In this document: positions 1-9,558 of the stretch, in pieces
Numbering within the stretch: position 1 is the first letter of the stretch
Layout: every line of letters begins with the position of its first letter
Source: Mucilaginibacter mali
GTDB lineage: Bacteria; Bacteroidota; Bacteroidia; Sphingobacteriales; Sphingobacteriaceae
Length of the DNA: 64,000 bases
Assembly (NCBI RefSeq): GCF_013283875.1
Contig: NZ_CP054139.1
Span: 3,720,001-3,784,000, forward strand
Direction: 5' to 3'
Made by a program: the position numbers and the translations under genes
The notes under the pieces: model-generated
Seen by the model: only the letters and a program-made list of their open reading frames with translations
Told to the model about the DNA's origin: nothing
Databases searched by the model: none

Positions 1-1009
1 TGGGTCGCTCGGTTCTGAACCAGAAGGTGATCTCCCAATCCCCTTTTTCGAAAATGGCATAGTCTAAACTTAGCAGCGCCACCTCCTTCACATTGCCGAA
101 ACCCTGGCGCTCGTACCTGAATGTGGACCTGGCCTGTTGCCCGGTGCCTGTGGTATATGGCGTTGGGTAAGCAACCAGCGGGATAGGGTAAGCAACTTTG
201 TAGGTTACTTTTTCAGCATCCTTTACCATATCGAAGCCATGCACTAAGCCCCCCCACTGTGTGGTGTTAAACTTGTTGGGATCGATAGGGTTAAAAAGCG
301 TATCGACAAATTTGAAGGTGAGGGAATTGCCCGTATCGCTCTTTTTATTGAACAAGGCGATGACATCTGACTGGCCCGATAAAAACCTGCCCGTGCGCTC
401 GCCCCTGATATTGCTGATAGTTGGGGTAATGCCCAAAGCTGTAGATTGACCGGTTGCCGCATTGATGGTTGATGGTTCGAAAGCGCGTTCTTTGAATGGA
501 CGCAGCCTGAAATCTTTAAAATAACGGCGGCCGCCTGAGTTGGAAACTTCTACATCAAACACATAACCCGAATCTGGCTGCGCCTTTACAAAGCTTGAAT
601 TTGCTTTGGCCCACATTACAAACTGACCGGAGTGCTCGCGGATCTCGAACAACTGGTGATTTTCGATGGTGCGCTTCGCTTCAATTTCCGCGAGAGATTT
701 TTCGGTACCATCATAAGCGGTTTTCCAAACCTGCACCGGGAAATAATCCGTTAACTCCGGAGCGGGTTCGCCTGTAAAACGGCGCATGTTTACGATCTTA
801 AAATCCAGCGGGATGGATGATGTTCCGGCGCTGAAATTATCGGTAAACAAAGTGTTGCGGCCTAATACCGGCTGATAGATCTTAACGCTGAACTGTGCAT
901 CGTTACTTAACGATAAGCGCACATCGGGTATATTCTTTTTGCAGGCTGTTAATACGGAAATGCTTAACACCGCCAAAGTAAGAATTGATAAAATTTTGTT
1001 ATTGCTCAT
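1..1009 (-). CDS. SusE/DUF5007-like surface lipoprotein, 3' end cut by window edge
   Basis: An open frame runs from ATG at 1009 to the left edge (336 codons, no stop), so the C-terminus is missing. The start MSNNKILSILTLAVLSIS followed by LTACKK is a lipoprotein signal with the lipobox cysteine near residue 23, so the product should be an outer-membrane-anchored lipoprotein. I see no catalytic motif. It is the fourth gene of the SusC-SusD-fasciclin run and is probably co-transcribed (12-bp gap to the fasciclin gene). From memory the sequence resembles the Bacteroidota DUF5007 family found beside fasciclin lipoproteins and SusCD pairs; that assignment is tentative. A role in glycan capture is inferred from context only. 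Confidence 0.7.
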   Translation of the reverse strand, partial: MSNNKILSILTLAVLSISVLTACKKNIPDVRLSLSNDAQFSVKIYQPVLGRNTLFTDNFSAGTSSIPLDFKIVNMRRFTGEPAPELTDYFPVQVWKTAYDGTEKSLAEIEAKRTIENHQLFEIREHSGQFVMWAKANSSFVKAQPDSGYVFDVEVSNSGGRRYFKDFRLRPFKERAFEPSTINAATGQSTALGITPTISNIRGERTGRFLSGQSDVIALFNKKSDTGNSLTFKFVDTLFNPIDPNKFNTTQWGGLVHGFDMVKDAEKVTYKVAYPIPLVAYPTPYTTGTGQQARSTFRYERQGFGNVKEVALLSLDYAIFEKGDWEITFWFRTERP

Positions 1010-1020
1010 TGCTTTCAATG

Positions 1021-1701
1021 TTATTTATTTACCCTAACCACAAATTCATTAAAGCCGTAATCGTGCAGGGGCGCCAGGATATTTACAATGGCGTTTTTTG
1101 TTTTGATATTCACGGCATTGGTATTGGCGTTCTCCCAGTACTTCTCGAAAATCGACCCTTTGGGATCGCTGAAAATAACAGCCTGCGGCCCGCCGCCTAC
1201 AAAGCCCGAGGCGTTTAGCTTATTGTACTGCACGTGCATGGGATAGGCATATTTAATGCTATTGATATTCAACCCGTCGGCAAATGGCGCGTAACTGTCG
1301 GTTGTCCTGATATCCCTTAAGATGTACCTTGTTGTCAGCACGTCCAGTTCATTCAGGTCGCAATCCTTCAGGTACATTACCTGTTTACCCTGCGCCTTAC
1401 GCTCGATGTTCAGGTTTTTGATAGCCGCCTGGAAACTTTGGTTGGTTGGCGCGAACAGGGTTATATTTTTGGTGCTCAGCGAATCCTTCAGGGCCGGCAG
1501 CCTGTCCAATACAACCAGTAAGGAGTCGAATGTGCCTTTTTGCGCCTGGAGATATTGTAGCGCGGTGCCGTCAAATTCCTTCACCTTATTTTCGTAGTCG
1601 TAATAGATGGAGTCCTTTTTGCAAGCGGTAGCTACCGAAAGGATGATCAACACCAGGGCCGACCATTTCGAAAAGCGCTTTATATTTTTATTTCTCATCA
1701 T
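1021..1701 (-). CDS. Fasciclin-domain lipoprotein
   Basis: This 226-residue protein starts with a hydrophobic signal and lipobox (SVATACKK), so it should be lipid-anchored. Residues about 45-200 match the fasciclin (FAS1) fold, including the typical NITLFAPTNQSF segment near residue 80 and a C-terminal NAIVNILAPLHDYG segment. FAS1 domains mediate adhesion or carbohydrate binding. In Bacteroidota they often sit behind SusCD pairs, as here (26 bp after susD). It is probably an accessory surface protein of the same uptake system. No enzymatic residues are recognisable. Confidence 0.82.
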   Translation of the reverse strand: MMRNKNIKRFSKWSALVLIILSVATACKKDSIYYDYENKVKEFDGTALQYLQAQKGTFDSLLVVLDRLPALKDSLSTKNITLFAPTNQSFQAAIKNLNIERKAQGKQVMYLKDCDLNELDVLTTRYILRDIRTTDSYAPFADGLNINSIKYAYPMHVQYNKLNASGFVGGGPQAVIFSDPKGSIFEKYWENANTNAVNIKTKNAIVNILAPLHDYGFNEFVVRVNK

Positions 1702-1727
1702 GTTATCGTTTAAAAAATTGCCGGTAA

Positions 1728-3272
1728 TTAATTCCAGTATGGATTTTGTTTGATGGATGGATCCGCGCTCAGGATATCTTTAGACACCGGCCAGTAAATG
1801 CCATCGTTGCTTAGCAGGGCATTAAAAGCAGGGTTATTCTTCTTGATACGGTTAAGTCTTACCAGGTCATACCATCTCCATCCCTCGCCCATCAATTCTC
1901 TCCGGCGTTCAGCAAAAATGGCGTTGATCACATCGGCCGATGAAGTAGACTGGAATGGGGTGATACCACGCAAACTTGAGGCCCGGTTAAGTGTAGCTAT
2001 CGCTTCGTCCCTTTGCCCTAACACGGCCAGCGCTTCGGCACGCAGCAGGGTTACTTCTTCATACCTGGTAAACAGTACGGCCGAAGTAAACAAGGCGAAA
2101 TTGCCACTGGTTTGCGCATCGGTAATACACTTGATCTTACTAAAGATGGGTTGCTCTGAACTGTAGTTGGTGAAATAGTTTTTACGATACAGCTTGGTTA
2201 ATGGATCGATGCTGAAACGCAGGTCATTCAGATCGGTGAACGATTTCCGGATAGTATCTTTGGGAACATATATCTCCGGGTTGGCTTTTAAAATTAAAGG
2301 TGCTGCCAGTGTTAATTGCTCTATGTGGCCGTTTGCCGTAGCCTCGCCGTTGCCATATTCAAACCCGAAGCCAACTATTTGTACAGCGCGTTTAAAAGCA
2401 AAGGGGCTATAAGCGTTTACGTCTTCGGTTAATTCATCTACGCTGATGTATTTTACACCAAAGCTACCATCTCCGTTTAAGCTGGTAATATTATCCATGA
2501 AGTATTTGGTGTAAACCTCACAATCAAGGTAGTTACTTTGCCAGGCCGCTATGTGGGCCAGGATAGCGTAGGCAGAAAGTTTGGTAAACAATACCCCGTT
2601 CCAGGTAGCCCAGCCGTTACCGTAGTATAAACCCGGCAATATAGGGTCGGTGCCGCCATACCTGAAAGGCAATACCTTAATGGCCAATAATAATTCGGAG
2701 GTGGCGAATGCTAAAACTTTGTCTTTTGGCGTGCGCAGGTGCGCGTCAAACTCACCATCGTGCGAGGTGGTCAACAGCGGTACATCACCCCAGATGCGCA
2801 CCATATAAAAATAGGCGAAAGCCCTTAGCGCCCTGGCCTGGGCCACGTCAACCTGGTTGTTAACAGGGGTATATCGCGGGTCGTTCGCTACAATTTCCCT
2901 CGAGCGTTCTATAAACAAACTCGCGGCATTAATTACAGCATAAAAGCGTTTCCAGTTGCTTACCCGTTCAATTACCGGGTACGACGCGTTTAACTGCCCG
3001 TCGATGATCGCTTTCAGGTCCGAGCGGTTGGTTGATGTAAAATCCCCCTGCCTCAGGTCGCCCATTAGCCAATGCGTGTTATCGGCCACCATGGCGGTGC
3101 GCATCAGGGTATAAATACCTATCAGGCTACCTTTCGCGTCTTCGTAGTTTTTCCAATTGTTTTGTTCGGCTGCAGCGCTGTTTGGCTGTACATCTAATAT
3201 TTTTTTACAGGAAAAATTTATTGTGGTGAATACAACTGTTAGCAGCAACAGCAAAAACTTGTTGAATTTCAT
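1728..3272 (-). CDS. susD: SusD/RagB family nutrient-binding lipoprotein
   Basis: SusD-like proteins sit on top of the SusC channel and bind the oligosaccharide. The start chosen (MKFNKFLLLLL) gives a canonical signal peptide and lipobox (INFSCKK); an in-frame ATG six codons upstream, at 3290, is also possible. SusD features are the VDVAQARALRAFAYFYMVRIWGDVPL helix near residue 145, the EALAVLGQRDEAIATLNRASSLRG TPR-like part and the C-terminal ERRRELMGEGWRWYDLVRLN motif. The length of about 515 residues is normal. It follows susC closely and precedes the fasciclin and DUF5007-like genes in one direction. Confidence 0.95.
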   Translation of the reverse strand: MKFNKFLLLLLTVVFTTINFSCKKILDVQPNSAAAEQNNWKNYEDAKGSLIGIYTLMRTAMVADNTHWLMGDLRQGDFTSTNRSDLKAIIDGQLNASYPVIERVSNWKRFYAVINAASLFIERSREIVANDPRYTPVNNQVDVAQARALRAFAYFYMVRIWGDVPLLTTSHDGEFDAHLRTPKDKVLAFATSELLLAIKVLPFRYGGTDPILPGLYYGNGWATWNGVLFTKLSAYAILAHIAAWQSNYLDCEVYTKYFMDNITSLNGDGSFGVKYISVDELTEDVNAYSPFAFKRAVQIVGFGFEYGNGEATANGHIEQLTLAAPLILKANPEIYVPKDTIRKSFTDLNDLRFSIDPLTKLYRKNYFTNYSSEQPIFSKIKCITDAQTSGNFALFTSAVLFTRYEEVTLLRAEALAVLGQRDEAIATLNRASSLRGITPFQSTSSADVINAIFAERRRELMGEGWRWYDLVRLNRIKKNNPAFNALLSNDGIYWPVSKDILSADPSIKQNPYWN

Positions 3273-3302
3273 ATGATTGTTCTTTGTCATCGTTTTCGCC
3301 TC

Positions 3303-6287
3303 CTATAGATCTAATTTTAAACCAACGGTATAGGTGCGGGCAATTGGCAAGCTGGTACCATCGTAGTAGCCCGTGTAATTGATCAGCTCCGGATCGGTTC
3401 CCGAAAACTTGGTGATGGTTAATAAATTGCTGCCGGTGAGGTACAGGTACGCCCTGCGGAAACCCAATTTGGCTTTGCTGATGAATTTCGCCTTCGACAG
3501 ATCGTAACCGATAGTTACCGACCGTAATTTCATGTAAGAAGCGTTCTCTAAAAACAGGTCCTGATCTACACGGTAGGGGATCACATTGCTCCATGGGTTA
3601 TAGATCGGGTAGCTTTTCAGGTTGCTTGAAGTTTGCCAGGTGGTAACCTCTTTAATTGAATTGATGTCATTCGCAGATTCGCGGTTGGCAAAATCATAGC
3701 GGTTAGCATCAAATTGATTGATAGCTTTTTGGCCAAGGGCAAAAAACAGGTGGAAGTTCAGTTCAAGGTTTCCGTATTTAAACTCGTTCATCCAGCCGCC
3801 AACTACTTTTGGCAACCTGTCGTCTTTAAACTGTTTGTCGGCATCGGTAATGTTGTAATCGCCGTTATAATCAACCCATTTCGGGTCGCCGGCTTTTAAG
3901 GTTAAACCGTTGAAAGACATTTTTTGACCTGTCTTAGGGTCGGTCGGCACCTCGGCATCGGTATTGTAAATGCCATTGTTGGTATACAACCAGTAACTTC
4001 CCGACGATTGGCCTACCTTCAGTTTGTCATCGCCTATCACTAATTCGTTTAAGCCATCAGGCAGAGCCTTCAGCTTATTTTTGTTATGGTTCAGATTCAG
4101 GCTTGATGTCCAACCGAATGATCTTCCGGATGGTATGATCACGCCTGAAATTGTGAGGTCGGCACCGGTATTGTTAATTTCCATCCCGTTTTTGTAGATG
4201 CTGGAATAGCCATTCTCGCCAGAAACGGGGATGTTCAACAATTGATTTTTATCGCTGCGGCTGTACAGAGTTAAGGATGCGCTCAATCTGTTGTTGAACA
4301 TGGTAGACGACGCGTTGATATTTATCCTGTCGGCATAAGGCAGGGTTACGCCATAACCAACCCAGCCCGAGTTGTATGGCCGTGTAATGCCCTGGAAGCC
4401 GCCAAAGGTCGGGATGGTCGGTTCTTCGTACCAGCCATATTCCGACCGGTATTGCGGGCCAGCTGAAAACCGGTCTTCCATAAATGGTTTAACCACCCTC
4501 GACCATGATGCGCCGACGGTTAATTGGTTAAAGAATTTATTGTTTGATAGATATTGGTTCTTCAAATTCCAATCGGCGCTGAAGGCCGGAGTGGTTACCC
4601 ACCTGTTGTCTGGCTGGCCGGTAGAAGAGCCGTCTCTTCTTAGCACCGCGCCCAGGCTTAATAAGTTTTTGTACCTGTATTTGGCCGAGCCATAAAATGA
4701 TATCAGGCCGCTTTTTGTCCGGTCTGTATACCTGAACAAGTAAAAGTTATTGATAGCATTCAGGTAATTGCTGTTGCTCGAATTACCTTCAACTACGTTG
4801 ATCTTGATAAAATCGCTGTTACCATCATAACCTCTCGCGTAGTTGTACTTGTAGGTATCGCCCTGTATGGCCTGGCCAAGTTCAAAGTCAAACGTGTTGT
4901 CCTTGTTCAATTCGTACGCGTAGTTTAACTGGTTGTTTAAACCGAAACGCTGGTTATACCCGAAATAACCCGAAACATAGTTGATCCCATCCATCAGCGT
5001 AGTCGGGAAGAATGCGTTCCGGATACCCTCGTTGTAATCGAATACCAGGGCCGTGTTGAAGTTTATTTTGGGCGTTAATTTAAAGTTTAAGGATAGCGAA
5101 CCGTTTACCAGGTTGTTCCGGTTCTCGTCTACCACCTTACGGTACTCATTCAAAAACAGCTGGTAGTTGTCTTTATTAGGGGAAAGCGGGTTCACAAAAT
5201 CGGGCAGGTACCTTACTTCTGCATACCTGTCTCTCAGGCTTTTGTTTCTGTCCCTGTCCATTCTCGACGCGTTTAAGAAGCTTGATACGGTTAGCCAGCT
5301 AAACGGCGTCATGTTGATGTTGAAGAACGCGTTGTATTTGGTTAAAGCAGTGTTATCGGCATTGCCGGCATTCTTTGTTCCCGAGCCAAAAAAACGGAAG
5401 TTAGCTTTTTCGGTACCGCCTGTTATACCCAGGTTTGCAGAAAAAATTGGCGCGTTTTGATAGTAAAGATCATTCCAGTTAGATTTTCCGAAATAATCCA
5501 GGTTGGTAGAATCGCGCAGGTATGAGGCGTAGTTATTCAGATTTGCCTGGCTGGCATATTTTTGATAGAACGGTTTGCGGAACTGATTTTCGAACACACC
5601 GTTCACCGTGCTCACGCTGCTGGCCTGCACCATGCCGTAATACGAATTGAAACTGATCTCCCTCAAGCCGCTTTTCGCAGCTTTGGTAGTGATCCAAATG
5701 GCGCCGTTTACCGCGTTGGGCCCAAGCTTAGCCAGGGATACCGGATCTTTGATCACCTCTATCGAAGCGATGTTATCGATATCGATATTGGCCAGCAAAT
5801 TGGTGGCCGGGCCGATGCGGTTGTAATCGTATTTCTGCACATCGTATGCAAAAGGGTGCTCCTGTACCAGGTACACGCCGTTAACATACACCGCCGGCTG
5901 CTGGCCGTAAATATCTTTTTTGGTAAAGATAGGGGCCGACGCGCCCTGGATCATCATGCTTTGTTCGCTTCCGGGTTCGCCGGTTGTTTCCTGCACGTAC
6001 AAGCCCGAAACATTCCCTTTTAACATTTGTTGCAAGGACAAATTGGGGATGTTTCTTGAAGCAGAAACCTTGATAGAATCGCGGTTCCCCTTAAAACGGG
6101 CACGGGCGCGGATACCGCGGCCAATGGAATCGGTAGTAGATGTATCAGCTTTTGCTGTGTGCTGCTGAAACATCAAATGGTTTATATTCAGCGCAGTTTT
6201 TGAGCCTGTATAATTAATGCGGTCTGCTTTGGCAGCAAGCGCAAAAAGCACCAGGAAACAAAAAATGGCAGGACTTTTTTTATCCAT
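3303..6287 (-). CDS. susC: SusC/RagA family TonB-dependent outer-membrane transporter
   Basis: A 994-residue TonB-dependent receptor of the SusC family that imports oligosaccharides across the outer membrane. After a short signal peptide the plug domain is visible at about residues 75-205 (LQQMLKGNVSGLYVQ, PAVYVNGVYL, IASIEVIKDPVSLAKLGPNAVNGAIWITTK). The rest is beta-barrel-like and ends in a typical aromatic/hydrophobic strand (RTYTVGLKLDL). The N-terminal carboxypeptidase-regulatory-like domain seen in many SusC proteins is absent; only about 50 polar residues lie between signal and plug. Its promoter region carries two copies of a LacI-type operator (see 6530 and 6764). Substrate is unknown, but the neighbouring enzymes suggest N-acetylhexosamine-containing glycans. 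Confidence 0.95.
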   Translation of the reverse strand: MDKKSPAIFCFLVLFALAAKADRINYTGSKTALNINHLMFQQHTAKADTSTTDSIGRGIRARARFKGNRDSIKVSASRNIPNLSLQQMLKGNVSGLYVQETTGEPGSEQSMMIQGASAPIFTKKDIYGQQPAVYVNGVYLVQEHPFAYDVQKYDYNRIGPATNLLANIDIDNIASIEVIKDPVSLAKLGPNAVNGAIWITTKAAKSGLREISFNSYYGMVQASSVSTVNGVFENQFRKPFYQKYASQANLNNYASYLRDSTNLDYFGKSNWNDLYYQNAPIFSANLGITGGTEKANFRFFGSGTKNAGNADNTALTKYNAFFNINMTPFSWLTVSSFLNASRMDRDRNKSLRDRYAEVRYLPDFVNPLSPNKDNYQLFLNEYRKVVDENRNNLVNGSLSLNFKLTPKINFNTALVFDYNEGIRNAFFPTTLMDGINYVSGYFGYNQRFGLNNQLNYAYELNKDNTFDFELGQAIQGDTYKYNYARGYDGNSDFIKINVVEGNSSNSNYLNAINNFYLFRYTDRTKSGLISFYGSAKYRYKNLLSLGAVLRRDGSSTGQPDNRWVTTPAFSADWNLKNQYLSNNKFFNQLTVGASWSRVVKPFMEDRFSAGPQYRSEYGWYEEPTIPTFGGFQGITRPYNSGWVGYGVTLPYADRININASSTMFNNRLSASLTLYSRSDKNQLLNIPVSGENGYSSIYKNGMEINNTGADLTISGVIIPSGRSFGWTSSLNLNHNKNKLKALPDGLNELVIGDDKLKVGQSSGSYWLYTNNGIYNTDAEVPTDPKTGQKMSFNGLTLKAGDPKWVDYNGDYNITDADKQFKDDRLPKVVGGWMNEFKYGNLELNFHLFFALGQKAINQFDANRYDFANRESANDINSIKEVTTWQTSSNLKSYPIYNPWSNVIPYRVDQDLFLENASYMKLRSVTIGYDLSKAKFISKAKLGFRRAYLYLTGSNLLTITKFSGTDPELINYTGYYDGTSLPIARTYTVGLKLDL

Positions 6288-6529
6288 TTTTATTGCATTA
6301 AGTTGAATTGGTTAATAGCTGTTGGTTTAGAAATGGGGTTGGTTTTTAATGGCGATTAGGCATTAGTAACGGCAAATAGTTGGGTAATTAGTTTCGTCAT
6401 ATTTGATTGTTTTGGTTTTACTGTTTTTAATTGGCTGCTGATCTTTAGTGTCCTTATCACGTGCAAGCGGAACTAAAAACCGGCAAGTCGAAATTACATT
6501 CAAACGACAATCACATTTTAATTTTACGC

Positions 6530-6547
6530 TGCGCAAACGTTTGCGCA
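6530..6547. promoter_or_regulatory. Perfect 18-bp palindrome, LacI-type operator
   Basis: The sequence TGCGCAAACGTTTGCGCA is a perfect palindrome with the central CpG typical of LacI-family operators. Its core CGCAAACGTTTG recurs exactly at 6766-6777 and 10901-10912, each time upstream of a sugar-utilisation gene. On the minus strand its TTTG could form the -33 promoter element, with a weak -7 element 18 nt downstream. That would put the operator over the promoter. The cognate regulator is not proven. Confidence 0.7.
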
Positions 6548-6763
6548 CAAATTAAACCCACCTGCACCTACAGGTGTATCATATTGAAAGAAAGCTGTTT
6601 CGGATTTATCTCAACGAGGTGAGAAAGGCTTATTTTGAGGGCAAAACGAAAGTAATTGCAAGTATTTTATCGCTATTTCACTATACAGAGTTATTTACTG
6701 TAATTCAAACAGTTATTGATCGGGAAACCGGTATTCCCTTTAAGTTGTAAAACCACAAATGTT

Positions 6764-6780
6764 TACGCAAACGTTTGTTA
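6764..6780. promoter_or_regulatory. Second operator copy with CGCAAACGTTTG core
   Basis: The core 6766-6777 is identical to the sites at 6530 and 10901, with less symmetric flanks (TA on the left, TTA on the right). It lies 234 bp upstream of the 6530 site in the same control region, a spacing compatible with DNA looping by a tetrameric repressor or with a second promoter. Confidence 0.6.
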
Positions 6781-6929
6781 AGAAATGATTATGATTATAT
6801 TGAGCTATTGTGAATAAGATAGGATATGAACTGAAGATGGCCACCGGCCGCGCAAGCAACACAATTCATTGATTTTAAACAACATGTACAATAGACTTAT
6901 CAATCATAACAAATCAATCGCACAAAAAT

Positions 6930-6971
6930 GCCCCGCCTTATTCCTTACAATGTTGTAGGTTAAGACGGGGC
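6930..6971 (-). terminator. Intrinsic terminator after the kinase gene
   Basis: Arms GCCCCGCCTTA (6930-6940) and TAAGACGGGGC (6961-6971) pair over 11 bp with one G-U type mismatch, and an inner ACAA/TTGT stem closes the loop. Read on the minus strand the hairpin is followed by ATTTTTG. It lies 58 bp beyond the stop of the kinase gene and fits termination of the phosphatase-GH109-kinase operon. Confidence 0.75.
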
Positions 6972-7028
6972 GCATAAATTTCAGTCAGATGATTCTTTCT
7001 CGCTATATCCGAACGGCATTGTGGTTGA

Positions 7029-8096
7029 TCAGCTATCCTGGTATCTCCAGCTATTTACAATGCTCTGAAATGCCTCTTCGCTTTCAATGTATCTATTGAG
7101 CAGCACGATCTGGTTTACCGCACGGTTTAAATTATGATCAGGACCTGAAACACGGTAGTAGATATCGCCATTTAAAAAATCGGTAAGGAAACGCAGGGCC
7201 TGCATAAAGATCATAAACTTACCGCTATAAATAAACAGCTCTTTTTCAGAATCGTTCAGCACTTCATCCATCTCCTCCATATAGCCTTTGTGGATTGCCT
7301 CAAACACATCCAGGCGAACGCTTATGTTTTGGAATTTGGTTTCTTCTTCGTTTGCAGGCGAAAGATAGGTACGCATCATATCGCCAACATCGCTTATAAA
7401 ATAGCCCGGCATCACCGTATCCAGGTCAATTACACAAATGCCATCGCCGTTTGTGGCATTTAACAGCACGTTGCTGATCTTCGTATCGTGATGAATTACG
7501 CGCAGGTTCAGTTTTTGCTGCTGGATGATCACTTTAAAGTCATCAACAATATAAACGTGCCTTTTTATTTCTTCAATCGCCCATTGCGCCCTTTCCAGCC
7601 TGTCTTTACCCGCGCCGGTCAATGCCTGTTGGTATTGCTCCAACCGAAACGGAAGGTTATGAAAATCGCGTATGGGTACATTTAATTTTAAGGGATCGTA
7701 ACCGGCCAGCATCCTGGTAAATTTACCAAACTGCTTAGCGGCATGGTAGGCTTGCCCGGCGTGCCGTACTTCATCAATGGTGGTAGAATCGGGCACATAA
7801 GGGAAAAGCCTGTATACCCCATTTTCGGTCTCAAACACGTGCTCGCCGCTTTTGGTGGTAAGCGGCCCCACAAAGAAATATCCCGGCGCTACCTTATCCA
7901 GATATTCTTTGATCATCACCATGTTTGCAGAGATCTCCTTTGGCTCGGAAAACACATTCGTATTTACTTTTTGAAGAATGTATTCGCCCCCGCTCCCTGA
8001 AACCTTCCAGGTATTATTGATCAGCCCGTTACCGATCTTTTTATATTCAGCAACTTTCCCATCCAGCCCAAACCCAGCCAATACTTGCTCTATCAT
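7029..8096 (-). CDS. nahK: N-acetylhexosamine 1-kinase-like phosphotransferase (APH/choline-kinase fold)
   Basis: A 355-residue kinase of the aminoglycoside-phosphotransferase fold. Key segments are the N-terminal nucleotide loop region (GNGLINNTWKV), the catalytic loop RVIHHDTKISNVLL near residue 200 with the catalytic Asp, and the metal-binding VIDLDTVMPG with a following DVGDMMRTY. These fit the NahK family, which phosphorylates GlcNAc or GalNAc at C1. The context supports this: GH109 (a GalNAc-releasing family) is directly upstream and galE is in the next operon. Distant APH-fold homologues use other substrates (homoserine, methylthioribose), so the precise sugar is inferred. It is the last gene of its operon, followed by a terminator. 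Confidence 0.78.
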   Translation of the reverse strand: MIEQVLAGFGLDGKVAEYKKIGNGLINNTWKVSGSGGEYILQKVNTNVFSEPKEISANMVMIKEYLDKVAPGYFFVGPLTTKSGEHVFETENGVYRLFPYVPDSTTIDEVRHAGQAYHAAKQFGKFTRMLAGYDPLKLNVPIRDFHNLPFRLEQYQQALTGAGKDRLERAQWAIEEIKRHVYIVDDFKVIIQQQKLNLRVIHHDTKISNVLLNATNGDGICVIDLDTVMPGYFISDVGDMMRTYLSPANEEETKFQNISVRLDVFEAIHKGYMEEMDEVLNDSEKELFIYSGKFMIFMQALRFLTDFLNGDIYYRVSGPDHNLNRAVNQIVLLNRYIESEEAFQSIVNSWRYQDS

Positions 8097-8140
8097 TGAT
8101 TTACTTATATTATTTCAAAATTTATAATTGTGTCGACGGC

Positions 8141-9493
8141 TTAAAAACCGCTATCATCCAGGGCAAAAGTATTTTTCCGCTCCTTCCATTTGCCCTTTGT
8201 AAAATCGGGAAATTTTTGCGGCATATTTCCTTCTTTAAGCGATTGGGTGGAAAGCGGCGCGATCACACTCATCGTTACCGAATCGTATACATCTATCGGG
8301 GTTTGTTTTTTGTACTTTACCGCCTGGATAAAACCGTTAAATACAAACCAGTCCATACCGCCATGCCCGGCTCCTACGGCTTCTTTTTCGTATTTTTTCC
8401 AAAGCGGGTGATCGTATTTCTGGAACCATTCATTAACCGATTCCCATTGATCGTTCCCTTTGGATTTCTTTTCAATATAGATCGATTTATTTACATCCAT
8501 CCAGATGCCGTTGGTACCCTGTACCCTGAAACCAATTGAATACGGCCTTGGCAGATGGGTATCATGGCTAAGCATCACCGTTTCACCATTTGCACAGTTG
8601 ATCATCGTTGTGGTAACATCGCCATTCTTATAGTTCAATTTCGCATTCGGGTGCCCGGGAGCCAGGTCTTCCACATAAGCAGCCAGGCCCCTTGCCTTAG
8701 AACTGAAAGACACAAGGTTTACAAAACGGTTGCCCCTGTTAATATTGGCATATTGCATAATTGGCCCGGCGCCATGGGTAGGATACAGATCGCCATCCCT
8801 GTCAATATTAAACTGTGTGCGCCATTGCGCCTCGCTTAATGCCTTTGGCCCGTATTCTACACCTCCGCCATAATAGTTTTTACCATCATTGAACAGTACA
8901 TTCCTTAAATTGTGTTGATAGCCGCCTTCAAGGTGCACTATTTCGCCAAAAACGCCCTGCCTCACCATATTCAGCGCAGCCATTACATCCCTGCGGTAGC
9001 ATACATTCTCCAGTGTCATGTAAGGGATCCCTGTTTTTTCTGATGTGTTTACAATATCCCAGTGGTCTTGCACGGTAAGGCCGGCGATTACCTCACAGCC
9101 AACATATTTACCCGCGTGCATAGCATCAATGGCCTGGTCTTTATGAAACTGCCAGGGTGTTGCGATAATAACGGCGTCGATATCTTTACGTTCAAGCAAT
9201 TTCTTATAAGCGTCTACCCCGCCGGTATACTCAACCGGTGCCGGTTTGCCGGCTTTTGCAATAAACTTGCGGCAAGTATTGAGCGAGTGTTCCTGCGTAT
9301 CGCAAATGGCAACAATTTCCACATCATCCCTAAGCGTAGCTTCCGAGATATGGCTCATGCCCCTGGCACCAACGCCAATATAACCAAGTCGCACTTTTGT
9401 GTTATCGCTTTTGGCAAACAGGGTGCCCCCCGGCAAAATGGTAAGCCCTGCCGCGGCTATGGCGGTATTTTTAATAAATTCTCTACGTTCCAT
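8141..9493 (-). CDS. GH109 family NAD-dependent alpha-N-acetylgalactosaminidase (Gfo/Idh/MocA fold)
   Basis: The 450-residue protein begins with a Tat-like signal (MERREFIKNTAIAAAGL), consistent with export. A Rossmann motif follows (RLGYIGVGARGMSHI, residues about 36-50). Its body has segments I recognise from glycoside hydrolase family 109: LENVCYRRDVMAALNMVRQG, VHLEGGYQHNLR, GDLYPTHGAGPI with the catalytic-region histidine, NRGNRFV, and RPYSIGFRVQGTNGIWMDVN. GH109 enzymes use bound NAD to hydrolyse alpha-linked GalNAc, as in blood-group A or mucin glycans. It is middle gene of phosphatase-GH109-kinase (44 bp before the kinase). Some relatives are plain oxidoreductases, so activity needs testing. 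Confidence 0.87.
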   Translation of the reverse strand: MERREFIKNTAIAAAGLTILPGGTLFAKSDNTKVRLGYIGVGARGMSHISEATLRDDVEIVAICDTQEHSLNTCRKFIAKAGKPAPVEYTGGVDAYKKLLERKDIDAVIIATPWQFHKDQAIDAMHAGKYVGCEVIAGLTVQDHWDIVNTSEKTGIPYMTLENVCYRRDVMAALNMVRQGVFGEIVHLEGGYQHNLRNVLFNDGKNYYGGGVEYGPKALSEAQWRTQFNIDRDGDLYPTHGAGPIMQYANINRGNRFVNLVSFSSKARGLAAYVEDLAPGHPNAKLNYKNGDVTTTMINCANGETVMLSHDTHLPRPYSIGFRVQGTNGIWMDVNKSIYIEKKSKGNDQWESVNEWFQKYDHPLWKKYEKEAVGAGHGGMDWFVFNGFIQAVKYKKQTPIDVYDSVTMSVIAPLSTQSLKEGNMPQKFPDFTKGKWKERKNTFALDDSGF

Positions 9494-9558
9494 TAGTTGT
9501 ATCTTCTATTTAGGATTGGTTTTTAATATGTGTTTGCTGTTTCCTGGTTCAGCCAGAT

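Larger units (their letters stand above)
6288..7028. other. 741-bp control region upstream of susC
   Basis: No convincing gene lies here. From right to left it holds a rho-independent-type terminator for the kinase operon (6930-6971), one operator-like site (6764-6780) and a perfect 18-bp palindrome (6530-6547). A short inverted repeat CACCTG-N6-CAGGTG lies near 6561-6578. The remaining 240 bp next to susC would form a long 5' leader, in which I see no known riboswitch. A 61-codon open frame at 6363-6548 overlaps the palindrome and looks spurious. Confidence 0.6.

Noticed and set aside
3205..3594. 129-codon minus-strand frame spanning the susC-susD junction
   Set aside because: It is out of frame with both conserved genes and carries no recognisable domain.
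6363..6548. 61-codon minus-strand frame in the susC control region
   Set aside because: It overlaps the perfect operator palindrome and has no signal, domain or neighbour support.
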